A stretch of 64,000 nt of DNA from Aquibium sp. A9E412 (lineage in GTDB: Bacteria > Pseudomonadota > Alphaproteobacteria > Rhizobiales > Rhizobiaceae), in assembly GCF_030398335.1 (NCBI RefSeq), contig NZ_JAOAOP010000016.1, positions 1 through 64,000 of the forward strand. Reading direction: 5' to 3'. How positions within the stretch are numbered: the stretch's first letter is position 1; the number at the start of each line of letters is the position of its first letter. Below, piece after piece: positions 44,229 through 54,287 of the stretch. A program made the position numbers and the translations under genes. The notes under the pieces are model-generated. The model saw only the letters and a program-made list of their open reading frames with translations, was not told the DNA's origin and ran no database searches.

Positions 44229-45806
44229 ATGGCGCACAGGACCGACAAGGTGAAGGCACGGCTGCCGCGCGGCCTGGTCGACCGCGGCCCCGACGACATC
44301 CGCGCCGTCGAGGCGATGCTGCGCACCATCGCCGGCGTCTACGAGCGCTACGGCTTCGACCCGGTCGAGACGCCGCTGATCGAGTACACCGAGGCGCTCG
44401 GCAAGTTCCTGCCCGACCAGGACCGGCCGAACGAGGGCGTGTTCTCCTTCCAGGACGACGACGAGCAGTGGCTGTCGCTGCGCTACGACCTGACCGCGCC
44501 GCTGGCGCGCTACGTGGCGGAGAACTTCGAGCGGCTGCCCAAGCCCTACCGCAGCTACCGCACCGGCTGGGTGTTCCGCAACGAGAAGCCGGGACCCGGC
44601 CGCTTCCGCCAGTTCATGCAGTGCGACGCCGACACGGTGGGCACGCCGGGCGTGGCGGCCGACGCCGAGATGGCGATGATGATGGCCGACGTGATGGAGG
44701 CGCTCGGCATCGCCCGCGGCGACTACGTCATCCGCGTCAACAACCGCAAGGTGCTCGACGGCTACATGGCGAAGGCCGGGCTCATTGGCGAGGCAAATGC
44801 AGGCCGGCGCTTACAGGTGCTCCGAGCGATCGACAAGCTAGACCGGCTTGGAGCGGATGCTGTTCGTGAACTGATGGGTCCAGGCCGGCTTGATGAATCG
44901 GGCGATTGGACACCCGGAGCCAACCTATCGGTTGAGCAAATCGAAATCTTCTTCCGCGCCATGCTCTCTGGTTCCGTAACACACTATAGCCCGGCGACAA
45001 CTGAAGGTTATGAGCACGGCCTACGAAGCTTTGACGGTATTCCTCACGTCGCCGACTACGACGGACTTGAAAAGCTGGCCGCCGATTTGGCAACGACCGA
45101 ATCCGGCAGCGAGGGCGCACGTGAATTGCAGGAGATGGCTGCTGTTTTCGATGCATGTGGCTATCGCGACCGCATAGACATCGACCCCTCCGTGGTGCGC
45201 GGCCTGGAATACTACACCGGCCCCGTCTACGAGGCCGAGCTTCTGGCCGAGATCCCCAACGAGGAGGGCCGCATCGTGCGCTTCGGCTCGGTCGGCGGCG
45301 GCGGCCGCTACGACGGGCTGGTCTCGCGCTTCCGCGGCGAGCCGGTGCCGGCGACGGGCTTTTCTATCGGCGTGTCGCGGCTCGCCACCGCGCTCAAGAA
45401 TCTCGGCAAGCTGCCGGCGGCCGACGGCGCCGGCCCGGTGGTCGTTCTGGCCATGGACCGCGATCCGCAGAGCCTCGGCCGCTACCAGCGCATGGTCGGC
45501 GCGCTGCGCGCCGCCGGCATCCGGGCGGAGATGTATCTCGGCGGCGCCGGCATGAAGGCGCAGATGAAGTATGCCGACCGGCGGGCGAGCCCGTGCGTCG
45601 TCATCCAGGGCGGCGACGAGCGCGAGCGCGGCGAGGTGCAGATCAAGGACCTGGTCGAGGGCAAGCGGCTGTCGGCCGAGATCGCCGACAACGTGACCTG
45701 GCGCGCGCAGCGTCCGGCGCAGGTCTCGGTCGCCGAGGACCGGCTGGTCGACACCGTGCGCGACATCCTCGACGCCCAGGCGGCGGACCGCGCGCGGGGC
45801 GCGTGA
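44229..45806 (+). CDS. hisS: Histidyl-tRNA synthetase (mosaic gene)
   Basis: Class II synthetase of 525 residues. Motif 2 region [29 protein letters not shown] and the His-binding block [17 protein letters not shown] are intact, as are [13 protein letters not shown] and GFSIGVSRL. It opens [30 protein letters not shown]. From about residue 185 to 318 the codon use and GC content change abruptly but the frame is kept and the protein still looks like an alphaproteobacterial HisRS. It is upstream of hisZ-hisG, joining histidine charging and synthesis. Confidence 0.95.
   Translation: MAHRTDKVKARLPRGLVDRGPDDIRAVEAMLRTIAGVYERYGFDPVETPLIEYTEALGKFLPDQDRPNEGVFSFQDDDEQWLSLRYDLTAPLARYVAENFERLPKPYRSYRTGWVFRNEKPGPGRFRQFMQCDADTVGTPGVAADAEMAMMMADVMEALGIARGDYVIRVNNRKVLDGYMAKAGLIGEANAGRRLQVLRAIDKLDRLGADAVRELMGPGRLDESGDWTPGANLSVEQIEIFFRAMLSGSVTHYSPATTEGYEHGLRSFDGIPHVADYDGLEKLAADLATTESGSEGARELQEMAAVFDACGYRDRIDIDPSVVRGLEYYTGPVYEAELLAEIPNEEGRIVRFGSVGGGGRYDGLVSRFRGEPVPATGFSIGVSRLATALKNLGKLPAADGAGPVVVLAMDRDPQSLGRYQRMVGALRAAGIRAEMYLGGAGMKAQMKYADRRASPCVVIQGGDERERGEVQIKDLVEGKRLSAEIADNVTWRAQRPAQVSVAEDRLVDTVRDILDAQAADRARGA
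44783..45183 (+). other. Lower-GC foreign-like segment inside hisS
   Basis: Hand counts per 60-base line give 52-63% GC for 44821-44880 and 44941-45180, against 70-72% in lines checked just outside (44641-44700 and 45181-45240). Codons rare elsewhere appear together: TTA and CTA for Leu, ATA for Ile, GTA, ACA, TCT and TTT. Edges fall in conserved sequence ([12 protein letters not shown] on the left, [13 protein letters not shown] on the right). It encodes the insertion region between motif 2 and the His-binding block. It is best explained by homologous replacement from a lower-GC relative. Confidence 0.8.
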
Positions 45807-45924
45807 CGGCCGTGTGCAGCCTCTCCCTGGCCAGGGTTCGGTGCCGAAGAGCGCCGGCGCCCGCCCCCCGTGCCAGGGCAACGGCCGGCAAGCCAGAGGG
45901 GGGACGCACGGCCCCCGCGCCGGC

Positions 45925-47058
45925 ATGAGCCCGCGCTACCCCGCCTTCGCGCCGGACATCCTGGCGCATCTTCGCGAGCGCGGCGCGCCGCCGGTCGAGC
46001 TGCCGGTCATCCAGCCGGCCGACCCGTTTCTCGACATGGCCGGCGAGGACCTGCGCCGGCGCGTCTTCCTGACCGAGAGCGAGAGCGGCGAGGCGCTGTG
46101 CCTGCGGCCGGAGTTCACGATTCCCGTGTGCCGCGACCACATCGAAAGCCGCGCCGCCACGCCGCGCCGCTACGGCTATCTCGGCGAGGTGTTCCGGCAG
46201 CGCCGCGCCGGCGGCAACGAGTTCTACCAAGCCGGCATCGAGGATCTCGGCGACGCCGACATTGCGGCCGCGGACGCGCGCTCGCTGGCCGACGCGCACG
46301 GCCTGCTCGAGCGGCTGCTGCCGTCCGCCCGACTCGCGGTGACGCTCGGCGACCAGGCGATGTTCGAGGCGGTGCTGGCCGCGCTCGGCCTGCCGCCCGG
46401 CTGGCAGACCAAGCTGACGCGCGCCTTCGGCTCGCCGGACAAGCTCGCCGACGCGCTGGCCGAGCTCGCCGACCCGCCGGCCGCCGCGCCGCTGCCGCGG
46501 CCGGTGGCGCGGCTGGTGGCCGCCGGCGACGAGGCGGCGCTGACGGCGCATGTCGGCGAGGCGATGGAGGCTGCCGGCCTGTCGCCCAGCGCCGGCCGCA
46601 CGCCGCAGGAGATCGCGCAGCGGCTGATCGAGCGCGCGCAGCTCGCCAGCCTGCGCATCGCCGACGGCGCGCTCGCCGCGCTGCAGACCTATCTTGCCAT
46701 CCGCGCGCCGCTCGACCGGGCGGCCGACGCGCTCGCCGGCTTCGCCGACGAGGCCGGGCTGGTGCTCGACGACGCCATCGCCGCCTTCGCCGGCCGCGCG
46801 GCGGCGATCGCCGGGCACGGCCTGCCGGACGGCGCGATCGCCTTCGACGCCGCCTTCGGCCGGCCGCTCGACTACTACACCGGCTTCGTCTTCGAGATCG
46901 CGCTGCCGGACGGCGCGGACGGCGCGGCCCGGCCGCTCGCCGGCGGCGGCCGCTACGACCGGCTGCTGACGCTGCTCGGCGCGCCGCAGCCGATCCCCGG
47001 CGTCGGCTTCTCGGTCTGGCTCGACCGGGTGGAGCGCCACTGGGAGCGGCCGCGATGA
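45925..47058 (+). CDS. hisZ: ATP phosphoribosyltransferase regulatory subunit
   Basis: HisRS-like protein without synthetase activity that activates the short HisG in the first step of histidine synthesis. The 377-residue product shares class II synthetase blocks with HisS ([65 protein letters not shown]) but lacks the anticodon domain. ATG 45925 ([16 protein letters not shown]) is preferred to the frame opening at 45814. The 118-base gap after hisS contains CCCTGGCCAGGG, a perfect palindrome. It overlaps hisG by ATGA. Confidence 0.95.
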   Translation: MSPRYPAFAPDILAHLRERGAPPVELPVIQPADPFLDMAGEDLRRRVFLTESESGEALCLRPEFTIPVCRDHIESRAATPRRYGYLGEVFRQRRAGGNEFYQAGIEDLGDADIAAADARSLADAHGLLERLLPSARLAVTLGDQAMFEAVLAALGLPPGWQTKLTRAFGSPDKLADALAELADPPAAAPLPRPVARLVAAGDEAALTAHVGEAMEAAGLSPSAGRTPQEIAQRLIERAQLASLRIADGALAALQTYLAIRAPLDRAADALAGFADEAGLVLDDAIAAFAGRAAAIAGHGLPDGAIAFDAAFGRPLDYYTGFVFEIALPDGADGAARPLAGGGRYDRLLTLLGAPQPIPGVGFSVWLDRVERHWERPR

Positions 47059-47762
47059 GCGTGACGATCGCCCTGCCCTCCAAGGGCCGGCTCAAGGAGG
47101 ACGCGCTGGCCGCGCTCGCCGCGGCCGGCCTCACGGTCGAGGCGCCGCAGGACGCCCGGCGCTACAGCGCCCGCGTCGCCGGCTTCGACGGGCTGGAGGT
47201 TGCCTTCCTGTCGGCCTCCGAGATCGCCCGCGAGCTCGGCCGCGGCGCCGTCGACCTCGGCGTCACCGGCGAGGACCTGGTGCGCGAGACGATCGCCGGC
47301 TGGTCGGACAAGGTCGAGATCGCTGCCCGGCTCGGCTTCGGCCGCGCCGACGTGGTGGTGGCCGTGCCCGACGTGTGGTTCGACGTCGCCACGATGGCCG
47401 ACCTCGACGACGTGGCGGCCGAGTTCCGCCACCGGCACGGCCGGCGGCTCAGGATCGCCACGAAATACTGGCGGCTGACGCAGCAGTTCTTCTCGCAGAA
47501 GCACGGCATCCAGGTCTATCGCATCGTCGAGAGCCTGGGCGCCACCGAGGGCGCGCCGGCGGCCGGCTCGGCCGACGTCATCGTCGACATCACCTCGACC
47601 GGCGCGACGCTCGCCGCCAACCACCTGAAGGTGCTCGACGACGGCGTCATCCTGCGCTCGCAGGCCTGCCTGGTCGCCGCCCGGCAGCCGCGCGCGGAGG
47701 CCGACGCCGCGCTGGTGGCCGAGGTCGCCGGCCGCCTCGCCGGCAACGCGCCGCAAGGCTAG
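47055..47762 (+). CDS. hisG: ATP phosphoribosyltransferase, short form
   Basis: Catalytic subunit of the first, feedback-controlled step of histidine synthesis. At 235 residues it is the short HisG that needs HisZ, and it lacks the C-terminal regulatory domain of long HisG. Motifs are [13 protein letters not shown] at the N terminus, [13 protein letters not shown] and the PRPP loop [21 protein letters not shown]. The ATG overlaps the hisZ stop. Its own TAG stop is the start of a hairpin repeat. Confidence 0.96.
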   Translation: MSVTIALPSKGRLKEDALAALAAAGLTVEAPQDARRYSARVAGFDGLEVAFLSASEIARELGRGAVDLGVTGEDLVRETIAGWSDKVEIAARLGFGRADVVVAVPDVWFDVATMADLDDVAAEFRHRHGRRLRIATKYWRLTQQFFSQKHGIQVYRIVESLGATEGAPAAGSADVIVDITSTGATLAANHLKVLDDGVILRSQACLVAARQPRAEADAALVAEVAGRLAGNAPQG

Positions 47763-47840
47763 GGCGTTTCCAGGCGACGGATACCGCTTCGCCGTTCGCA
47801 ACCGCGTCGAAACAACACGGTCGAGCCGATCTGCGCGCAG
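47760..47840 (+). repeat. Bipartite hairpin repeat, copy D
   Basis: Starts with the hisG stop codon (TAGGGCGTTTCCAGGCGA), continues through TTCGCCG and GCAACCGC, then CGTCGAAACAACACGG and GAGCCGATCTGC. Stem arms match less well than in copies B and F, so it is a decayed copy. Its position directly at a stop codon repeats the pattern of copy C. Confidence 0.7.
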
Positions 47841-47874
47841 GCAAAAGGCAGCACGGCTCCGGAGGCCGTCGCGC

Positions 47875-49152
47875 CTACTCCTCGTCGACCAGCCTGAGGC
47901 GCAGCGAGCCGGTCGTCGTCTCGGCCGCCGCCGGGCGCCGCTCGCGCGCGGTCTCCTTGCCGGCGGCCTTGTCGGACGACCGGTCGGCGGGCGCCGCCAG
48001 CCGCTCGCCCTCGCTCTCGCCGCCGAGCTCGAGCGCCTCGATGCGGGCGCCGCGCTTGACGACCTTGTCGGTCGAGGTGAGGATCATGTCGACGTCCTTG
48101 TTGGCCTGCTGGAAGTGCTGCTGCAGCTTGCGCACGCGGTCGTCGAGCCGGCCGACATCGGCCATCAGCCGCACCACCTCGGCCTGGATGAGATGCGCCT
48201 GCTCGCGCATGCGCGCGTCCTTCAGCACCGCCTGGATGACCTGGATCGACAGCATCAACAGCGACGGCGAGACGATGACGACGCGCGCCCGGTGCGCCTT
48301 CTGCACCAGCGCCTCGTAGTTCTCGTGGATCTCGGCGAAGATCGATTCCGAGGGCACGAACATGAAGGCGGTGTCCTGCGTCTCGCCGGTGATCAGGTAC
48401 TTCTCGGCGATCGCCTTGACGTGCACCTCGACGTCGCGGCGGAAGGCCTGCTGCGCGGCCTTGCGCGCCTCGCCGCCCTCGCCCTCCTCCGCCGCGCGGA
48501 TGGCGTGCCAGGATTCGAGCGGGAACTTGGCGTCGATGACGAGCGAGGGGGCGCCGTTGGGCATGCGCACCACGCAGTCGGGCCGGCTGTTGTTGGAAAG
48601 CGTCGCCTGGAAGCTGTAGGCGTGGTGCGGCAGCCCGTCGGCGATGATCGCCTCCATGCGCGACTGGCCGAAGGCGCCGCGCGTCTGCTTGTTGGCCAGG
48701 ATGTGCTGGAGCTGCACCACCTGGCCGGCGAGCGCCTGGATGTTGCCCTGCGCGGTGTCGATCACCGCCAGCCGCTCCTGCAGCTTGGCCAGGTTCTCGT
48801 GCGTCGACCTGGTCTGCTCGCTGATCGAGCTGCCGATGCGCGTCGACAGCCCGTCGAGCCGCTCGCCGAGCGTGCGGGCGAGCTCCGACTGGCGGCTGCC
48901 GAGCAGCTCGGCCATGCTGCCGATGCGGCCCTGCATCTCGGCCTGGGCGCGGGCGATCTCGGCCATCCGCGCCTCCGCCTCGCGCGCCCGGGCATCGGCC
49001 GCCGCCGCGCGCGCGGCCTGGCCGCGCCACAGCGCGGCGACCGCGACGAGGACGAGCAGCGCGCCGCCGAACAGCACCGCGTGGCCGAGCGTGACGGTGG
49101 CGCCGCCGAGCGTGGCGAGCGGCGTGGCGAACAGCGCGGAAAGATCGGTCAT
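47875..49152 (-). CDS. rmuC: DNA recombination protein RmuC
   Basis: Nuclease-fold protein linked to limiting DNA inversions and recombination; 425 residues. One membrane segment (LGHAVLFGGALLVLVAVAAL) is followed by a long Ala/Glu/Arg coiled coil (residues about 45-150) and the RmuC domain with FGQSRMEAII, SLVIDAKFPLESW and FVPSESIFAEI. The C-terminal 50 residues are charged and disordered. It is divergent from def. Confidence 0.94.
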   Translation of the reverse strand: MTDLSALFATPLATLGGATVTLGHAVLFGGALLVLVAVAALWRGQAARAAAADARAREAEARMAEIARAQAEMQGRIGSMAELLGSRQSELARTLGERLDGLSTRIGSSISEQTRSTHENLAKLQERLAVIDTAQGNIQALAGQVVQLQHILANKQTRGAFGQSRMEAIIADGLPHHAYSFQATLSNNSRPDCVVRMPNGAPSLVIDAKFPLESWHAIRAAEEGEGGEARKAAQQAFRRDVEVHVKAIAEKYLITGETQDTAFMFVPSESIFAEIHENYEALVQKAHRARVVIVSPSLLMLSIQVIQAVLKDARMREQAHLIQAEVVRLMADVGRLDDRVRKLQQHFQQANKDVDMILTSTDKVVKRGARIEALELGGESEGERLAAPADRSSDKAAGKETARERRPAAAETTTGSLRLRLVDEE

Positions 49153-49256
49153 CGTCGCAGCCTAGACGATTCGCGCCGCGCCTATAAGACCAAAAGGGGA
49201 ACAGGCCGCGCGCACGGCGAGTTGACGCCGCGCGGGCGAGCGACTACCTGACGCGC

Positions 49257-49787
49257 ATGGCCATCCGTCCCCTCGTCATCCTGCCCGATCCCGTCCTGCG
49301 CCAGGTCTCCCGGCCCGTCGAGCGCGTCGACGACGCCGTGCGTGCGCTCGCCGACGACATGCTGGAGACTATGTACGACGCGCCGGGCATCGGCCTGGCC
49401 GCCATCCAGATCGGCGAGCCGCTGCGCATGCTGGTCATCGACGTGGCGGGCAAGGAGGAGGAGCCGGCGCCGCAGGTCTTCATCAACCCCGAGATCGTCG
49501 CCAGCAGCGATGCCGTGAACGTGCACGAGGAAGGCTGCCTGTCGATCCCCGACTACTACGCCGACGTCGAGCGGCCGGCCGGCGTGACGGTGCGCTATGT
49601 CGACCGCGCCGGCGAAAGCCGCGAGCTCGTCGCCGACGGCCTGCTCGCCACGGCGCTGCAGCACGAGATCGACCACCTCAACGGCGTGCTGTTCATCGAC
49701 CACATCTCCAAGCTCAAGCGCGACATGGTGGTGCGCCGCTTCCGCAAGCTGGCGCGCGATCGCCAGCCGGCGCGTCTGGTCGGCTGA
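49257..49787 (+). CDS. def: Peptide deformylase
   Basis: Removes the N-terminal formyl group from new proteins. The 176-residue protein has the three diagnostic motifs [21 protein letters not shown] and QHEIDHLNG, giving the Cys and two His metal ligands. It is the first gene of the def-fmt-GNAT-truA set and pairs logically with fmt, which adds the formyl group to initiator tRNA. Confidence 0.97.
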   Translation: MAIRPLVILPDPVLRQVSRPVERVDDAVRALADDMLETMYDAPGIGLAAIQIGEPLRMLVIDVAGKEEEPAPQVFINPEIVASSDAVNVHEEGCLSIPDYYADVERPAGVTVRYVDRAGESRELVADGLLATALQHEIDHLNGVLFIDHISKLKRDMVVRRFRKLARDRQPARLVG

Positions 49788-49871
49788 GGCCGCGGCCCTT
49801 GACCGGGCGGCGGCGAGCGGCTTGAAGCGGATCGGGGCCGCCGGCCCCGAACCCGCAAGGAACCCGTCGCG

Positions 49872-50807
49872 ATGCCGCTTCGCCTGATCTTCATGGGCAC
49901 GCCCGACTTCGCCGTGCCGACGCTCGAGGCGCTCGCCGCGGCCGGCCACGCGATCGCCGCCGTCTACACCCAGCCGCCGCGCGCCGGCGGCCGGCGCGGC
50001 CTCGCCGCCACCCCTTCGCCGGTGCAGCAGGCGGCCGAGCGGCTCGGCCTGGCCGTGCGCACGCCGGTTTCGCTCAAGGCGCCGGAGGAGCAGCGGGCCT
50101 TCGCCGGGCTGGCGGCCGACGCCGCGGTGGTGGTCGCCTACGGGCTCATCCTGCCGGCACCGATCCTCGCCGGCACCCGGCTCGGCTGCTACAACGGGCA
50201 TGCCTCGCTGCTGCCGCGCTGGCGCGGCGCCGCGCCCATCCAGCGCGCCGTGATGGCCGGCGACGCGGAGACCGGCATGATGGTCATGAAGATGGACGAA
50301 GGCCTCGACACCGGACCGGTGGCGCTCGCCGAGCGCGTGGCGATCGGGCCGGACACCACCGCCGGCGAGCTGCACGACCGGCTGATGCAGGTCGGCGCCG
50401 GGCTGATGGTCGAGGCAATGGCCCGGCTCGAGGCCGGCACGCTGACGCTGGCGCCGCAGCCGGCCGACGGCGTCACCTACGCGGCCAAGATCGCCAAGGG
50501 CGAGACGCGCATCGACTGGAGCCTGCCGGCCGGCCGCGTGCACGACCATGTGCGCGGGCTGTCGCCGGTGCCGGGCGCCTGGGCGCCGATGCCGCTCGGC
50601 GGCCGCGACGAGCGCGTCAAGGTGCTGCGCACGGCGCTTGCCGGCGGTGCCGGGCCGGCCGGCGCGGTGCTCGACGCCGCGCCGACGGTCGCCTGCGGCG
50701 ACGGCGCGGTGCGGCTGGTCGAGGTGCAGCGTGCCGGCGGCCGGCCGGTCGCCGGCGACGCCTTCATGCGCGGCGCGGGCCTGCAGGCGGGAGCGCGCCT
50801 GCCATGA
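49872..50807 (+). CDS. fmt: Methionyl-tRNA formyltransferase
   Basis: Formylates Met-tRNA(fMet) using 10-formyltetrahydrofolate. The 311-residue protein opens [26 protein letters not shown] and contains the folate-site motif [19 protein letters not shown] with catalytic Asn and His, plus [13 protein letters not shown] precedes the ATG. Its stop overlaps the start of the acetyltransferase gene (ATGA). Confidence 0.97.
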   Translation: MPLRLIFMGTPDFAVPTLEALAAAGHAIAAVYTQPPRAGGRRGLAATPSPVQQAAERLGLAVRTPVSLKAPEEQRAFAGLAADAAVVVAYGLILPAPILAGTRLGCYNGHASLLPRWRGAAPIQRAVMAGDAETGMMVMKMDEGLDTGPVALAERVAIGPDTTAGELHDRLMQVGAGLMVEAMARLEAGTLTLAPQPADGVTYAAKIAKGETRIDWSLPAGRVHDHVRGLSPVPGAWAPMPLGGRDERVKVLRTALAGGAGPAGAVLDAAPTVACGDGAVRLVEVQRAGGRPVAGDAFMRGAGLQAGARLP

Positions 50808-51304
50808 GCGCCGTCGTCATCCGCGAAGAGACGCCGCAGGACCGTCCCGCCGTGCTCGCCATGCTGCGGCGGGCCTTCGCCGGCCCGCACGAGGCGGCGC
50901 TGGTCGAGCGGCTGACGGCCGACGGCGACGTCGTCCTGTCGCTGGTCGCCGAGCGGCACGGCGACATCCGCGGCCACATCCTGTTCTCGCGCCTGACCGT
51001 CGAGACGCCCGCCGGCCGCGCCGCCGCCGTGGCGCTGGCGCCGCTCCCGGTCGACCCGGACCACCAGCGCGAGGGCATCGGCGGAATGCTGATCGACGAA
51101 GCGCATCTCCGGCTCGAGACGGCCGGCGAGACGCTGATCCTGGTGCTCGGCGATCCCGCCTATTACGGCCGCTTCGGCTACAGCCATGCGCGCGCGGCCG
51201 GCTTCGACAGCGCCTTTCAGGGCGCGGCGCTGCAGGCGCGCGCGACCGGCGAGGCGCCGCAGGCCGGCCGGCTCGTCTACGCCGCCGCCTTCCAGGCGCT
51301 CTGA
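50804..51304 (+). CDS. GNAT family N-acetyltransferase
   Basis: Acetyl-CoA-dependent transferase of 166 residues. The acetyl-CoA loop is visible as [18 protein letters not shown] (Q/RxxGxG/A type), followed by [19 protein letters not shown], the hallmark of the YhbS-like subgroup. The substrate is not known. It lies between fmt and truA with a four-base overlap upstream and six bases to truA, so it is part of the translation-related operon by position only. Confidence 0.9.
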   Translation: MSAVVIREETPQDRPAVLAMLRRAFAGPHEAALVERLTADGDVVLSLVAERHGDIRGHILFSRLTVETPAGRAAAVALAPLPVDPDHQREGIGGMLIDEAHLRLETAGETLILVLGDPAYYGRFGYSHARAAGFDSAFQGAALQARATGEAPQAGRLVYAAAFQAL

Positions 51305-51310
51305 CCGGCA

Positions 51311-52081
51311 ATGCCGCGCTTCCGCCTGACGATCGAGTATGACGGCACCGGCTTCTGCGGCTGGCAGCGCCAGGCCGGCCAGCCCTCGGTGCAGCAGGCG
51401 CTCGAGGAGGCGATCGAACGCTTCTGCGGCGAGACGGTGCGGCTGCGCGGCGCCGGGCGCACCGACACCGGCGTGCACGCGCTCGGCCAGGTTGCGCATG
51501 TCGACCTCGCCCGCGACTGGCCGGCCGATACCGTGCGCGACGCGCTCAACGCCCATCTGTCGATGGCCGGCGCGGCGGTGAGCGTCCTGGCGGCCGCACC
51601 GGCGGCCGGCGATTTCGACGCCCGCTTCTCCGCCACCGCCCGGCACTATCTCTATCGCATCCTCAACCGCCGCGCGCCGGCCGCGCTGGCGCGCGGCCGG
51701 GTTTGGCACGTCGCCCGCCCGCTCGACGCCGCGGCCATGCAGGCCGCCGGCCAGGCACTGGTCGGCCTGCACGACTTCACCACCTTCCGCTCGGTGCAGT
51801 GCCAGGCCAGGAGCCCGCTCAAGACGCTCGACCGGCTGGAGGTGACGCGTGCGGGCGACGAGATCCTGGTGCGCGCCTCGGCGCGCTCGTTCCTGCACAA
51901 CCAGGTGCGCTCGATGGTCGGCACGCTGAAGCGCGTCGGCGAAGGCGCCTGGAGCCGGGCCGACGTGGCCGCCGCCCTCGCCGCCCGCGACCGCGCGTCC
52001 TGCGGCCCGGTGGCGCCGCCGCAGGGGCTCTACCTCGTGGCGGTCGACTACGGCGACGCCGTCACGCCGGCACCGGCGTGA
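51311..52081 (+). CDS. truA: tRNA pseudouridine(38-40) synthase
   Basis: Modifies U38-U40 in the anticodon arm of tRNAs. The 256-residue protein has the catalytic Asp in [15 protein letters not shown], the opening [17 protein letters not shown] and [13 protein letters not shown]. It ends the def operon. Its last 20 bases overlap the end of the convergent membrane-protein gene. Confidence 0.97.
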   Translation: MPRFRLTIEYDGTGFCGWQRQAGQPSVQQALEEAIERFCGETVRLRGAGRTDTGVHALGQVAHVDLARDWPADTVRDALNAHLSMAGAAVSVLAAAPAAGDFDARFSATARHYLYRILNRRAPAALARGRVWHVARPLDAAAMQAAGQALVGLHDFTTFRSVQCQARSPLKTLDRLEVTRAGDEILVRASARSFLHNQVRSMVGTLKRVGEGAWSRADVAAALAARDRASCGPVAPPQGLYLVAVDYGDAVTPAPA

Positions 52082-52661
52082 GACCGAACAGGCCCTGCAG
52101 CGCGAACAGGACGGCGAGCGACAGGCCGAGCATGCCGAAATAGACGCCGGCGGCCACGCCGGTGCCGCGGTCGATGGCGATCACCGTCAGCCGCCACAAC
52201 AGCACCATCGACAGCGCGAACAGACCGAGCGACAGGAGAGCGGCGAACCCTTCGGTCGCCGGAAAGGCAAGCCGCAGCAGGGCCGGCGGCAGGGTGATCC
52301 ACACCAGGATCACCGAGGCCCAGTTGGAGGCCACGACATAGGGCACGAAGCGGTCGCCGATGCCGAGCGGTCCGGAAACGGCGGCCAGCACGGCCAGCGG
52401 CACGATCCAGGAGCCGAGGTCGATGACCGCCAGGCGCAGCGCCACCGCGACGGCGGCGCCGGCGCCGGCATCGGCCGGCACGAACTCGTGCAGCACCGAC
52501 ACCCAGCCGATCGCCAGCGCCGGCAGCGCCACGACGATGGCGAAGAAGGAATTCCAGAAGCCGTCGGCCGAAAGGTCGAGCCGGCGCATGCCGTCCGGCC
52601 GGCCGGTCATCACCTGCCACACGCCGCCCAGATAGCGCTGGATATCGTCGGCCGGGGGCAC
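52062..52661 (-). CDS. Multi-span membrane protein, function unknown (Yip1-like?)
   Basis: Protein of 199 residues with about five hydrophobic segments, e.g. [53 protein letters not shown] and [15 protein letters not shown]. The N terminus [36 protein letters not shown] looks conserved in Rhizobiales. The topology resembles Yip1-type proteins, but I would not assign a function. The start is probably GTG 52661, two bases past the dapE stop, giving coupled translation; an ATG about 20 codons later is possible. It overlaps truA tail to tail. Confidence 0.7.
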   Translation of the reverse strand: MPPADDIQRYLGGVWQVMTGRPDGMRRLDLSADGFWNSFFAIVVALPALAIGWVSVLHEFVPADAGAGAAVAVALRLAVIDLGSWIVPLAVLAAVSGPLGIGDRFVPYVVASNWASVILVWITLPPALLRLAFPATEGFAALLSLGLFALSMVLLWRLTVIAIDRGTGVAAGVYFGMLGLSLAVLFALQGLFGLTPVPA

Positions 52662-52663
52662 GG

Positions 52664-53848
52664 TCAGAACCAGTCGCGCAGGAAGCGCAGATAGATGCGC
52701 GTCAGCCGTTCGAGATCGTCGAGCGCGACGCGCTCGTCGACCATGTGCATGGTGCGGCCGACCAGGCCGAATTCGACCACCGGGCAGTGATCCTTGATGA
52801 AGCGGGCGTCCGAGGTGCCGCCGGAGGTCGACAGCGCCGGCTGCCGGCCGGTCTCCGCGGCGACCGCGCCGGCCAGCGTGTCGATCAGCGCATCGTCGCG
52901 CGTCAGGAACACCGGGCTCGCCCGGCCGGTCCACGCCAGCGCGTGGTCGACCGGCTCGGCGCGGCCGGGCCGCAGCCGGCCGGAGGCGGCCGCGCGGGCC
53001 AGCCGCGCGGCGATCTCCGCGCGCACGGTTTCCGCGTCCCAGGTGTCGTTGAAGCGGATGTTGAAGGTCGCCCGCGCGCTCTGCGGAATGACGTTGGTCG
53101 CCGGGTTGCCGACGTCGAGGCTGGTGATCTCGAGATTGCTCGGCTGGAAATGCTCCGTGCCGGCGTCGAAGGCCGGCTCGAGCAGCGCCTCGCACAGCGC
53201 GATGAGGCCGCGCACCGGATTGTCGGCCAGATGCGGATAGGCGACGTGGCCCTGCCGGCCGGTCACCGTGACGACGCCCGACAGCGAGCCGCGGCGGCCG
53301 ATCTTGATCATGTCGCCGAGCGCCTCGGGGTTGGTCGGCTCGCCGACCAGGGCGGCATCCCAGCGCTCGCCGCGGCCGGCCGCCCAGGCGAGCAGCGGCT
53401 CGGTGCCGTTGACCGCCGGCCCCTCCTCGTCGCCGGTCACGAGCAGCGACACCGAGCCCGACGGCGGGCCATCCTCGGCCACCAGCCGGGCAAGCGCGGC
53501 GACAAAGCAGGCGATGCCGCCCTTCATGTCGACGGCGCCGCGGCCATACATCATGCCGTCGGCGACGGCGGCCGAGAACGGCGGGTGCGTCCAGGCGGCC
53601 GCGTCGCCCGGCGGCACCACGTCGGTGTGGCCGGCGAACATCAGATGCGGCCCCGCCGCGCCGATGCGGGCATAGAGGTTCTCCACCGCCTGCGTGCCGG
53701 CGGCGGCGAACACCGGGCGGTCGACGCGTGCGCCGAGCGGCGCCAGCATGGTTTCGAGCGCGGCGAGCGCGCCGCCCTCGTCCGGCGTGACGGAGGGGCA
53801 GCGGATCAGCGCGGCGAGGTTTTCGGCGGGGTCGGTCGGAAGGCTCAT
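52664..53848 (-). CDS. dapE: Succinyl-diaminopimelate desuccinylase
   Basis: Zinc hydrolase producing LL-diaminopimelate for lysine and cell-wall synthesis. The 394-residue M20 protein has the metal ligands in FAGHTDVVPPGD, GRGAVDMKGG and VTGDEEGPAVNGT, plus the C-terminal STSGGTSDARF block. ATG 53848 (MSLPTDPAENLAALI) is preferred to the frame start at 53887. It follows dapD and the DUF805 gene on the same strand, placing two DAP-pathway enzymes together. Confidence 0.96.
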   Translation of the reverse strand: MSLPTDPAENLAALIRCPSVTPDEGGALAALETMLAPLGARVDRPVFAAAGTQAVENLYARIGAAGPHLMFAGHTDVVPPGDAAAWTHPPFSAAVADGMMYGRGAVDMKGGIACFVAALARLVAEDGPPSGSVSLLVTGDEEGPAVNGTEPLLAWAAGRGERWDAALVGEPTNPEALGDMIKIGRRGSLSGVVTVTGRQGHVAYPHLADNPVRGLIALCEALLEPAFDAGTEHFQPSNLEITSLDVGNPATNVIPQSARATFNIRFNDTWDAETVRAEIAARLARAAASGRLRPGRAEPVDHALAWTGRASPVFLTRDDALIDTLAGAVAAETGRQPALSTSGGTSDARFIKDHCPVVEFGLVGRTMHMVDERVALDDLERLTRIYLRFLRDWF

Positions 53849-53900
53849 GCCGGCAGGGATAATCGAACCGCCGGCGCCTGTCACCAAGGCGCCCGAGGCG

Positions 53901-54269
53901 CTATCGCTCGGCGTTGGTCCGCGTGCCGTACTGGTTGGCCCCCTCGTCGCCGGGATAGATGCAGAACAGGATGAAGGCGATGATCGACACGACCGGGATG
54001 AACAGGCTGAGGGCGAAGATGCCGGGCTTGCCGAAATCGTGCAGCCGCTTCACGCCGAGCGCCACATAGGACCACATCGAGACCAGCAGGATGACCCAGA
54101 AGCCGAGCGCCCAGGTCTCGCTCGCCGGGCTCTCCTGCGGCGCCAGCGCGAAGCGGTAGAGAAAGAACATCTGCAGGACGACGAGCAGCAGCCCGGCCAG
54201 GAAATAGGCCGCCCGGCTGACGCGTCCGGAAAAGCCGAAGAACAGCCAAAGGATCTGCCTGCCGCTCAC
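53901..54269 (-). CDS. DUF805 membrane protein
   Basis: Small membrane protein of 122 residues with three or four hydrophobic spans. The family pattern is FSGRVSRAAYFLAGLLL at the N terminus, VKRLHDFGKPG in the loop and IYPGDEGANQYG at the end. The function of DUF805 is unknown. The GTG at 54269 follows an excellent GGAGGAACC. It lies between dapD and dapE on the same strand; a link to lysine synthesis is by position only. Confidence 0.9.
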   Translation of the reverse strand: MSGRQILWLFFGFSGRVSRAAYFLAGLLLVVLQMFFLYRFALAPQESPASETWALGFWVILLVSMWSYVALGVKRLHDFGKPGIFALSLFIPVVSIIAFILFCIYPGDEGANQYGTRTNAER

Positions 54270-54287
54270 CGCGGTTCCTCCCGCCGG

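Noticed and set aside
44783-45183. The foreign-like stretch in hisS as an intein, IS element or group I intron
   Set aside because: The frame stays open, the segment itself looks like HisRS, and there are no splice-junction residues, terminal repeats or transposase.
5582-47840. The scattered hairpin repeats as a CRISPR array
   Set aside because: Copies are thousands of bases apart, in both orientations, with no spacers and no cas genes.
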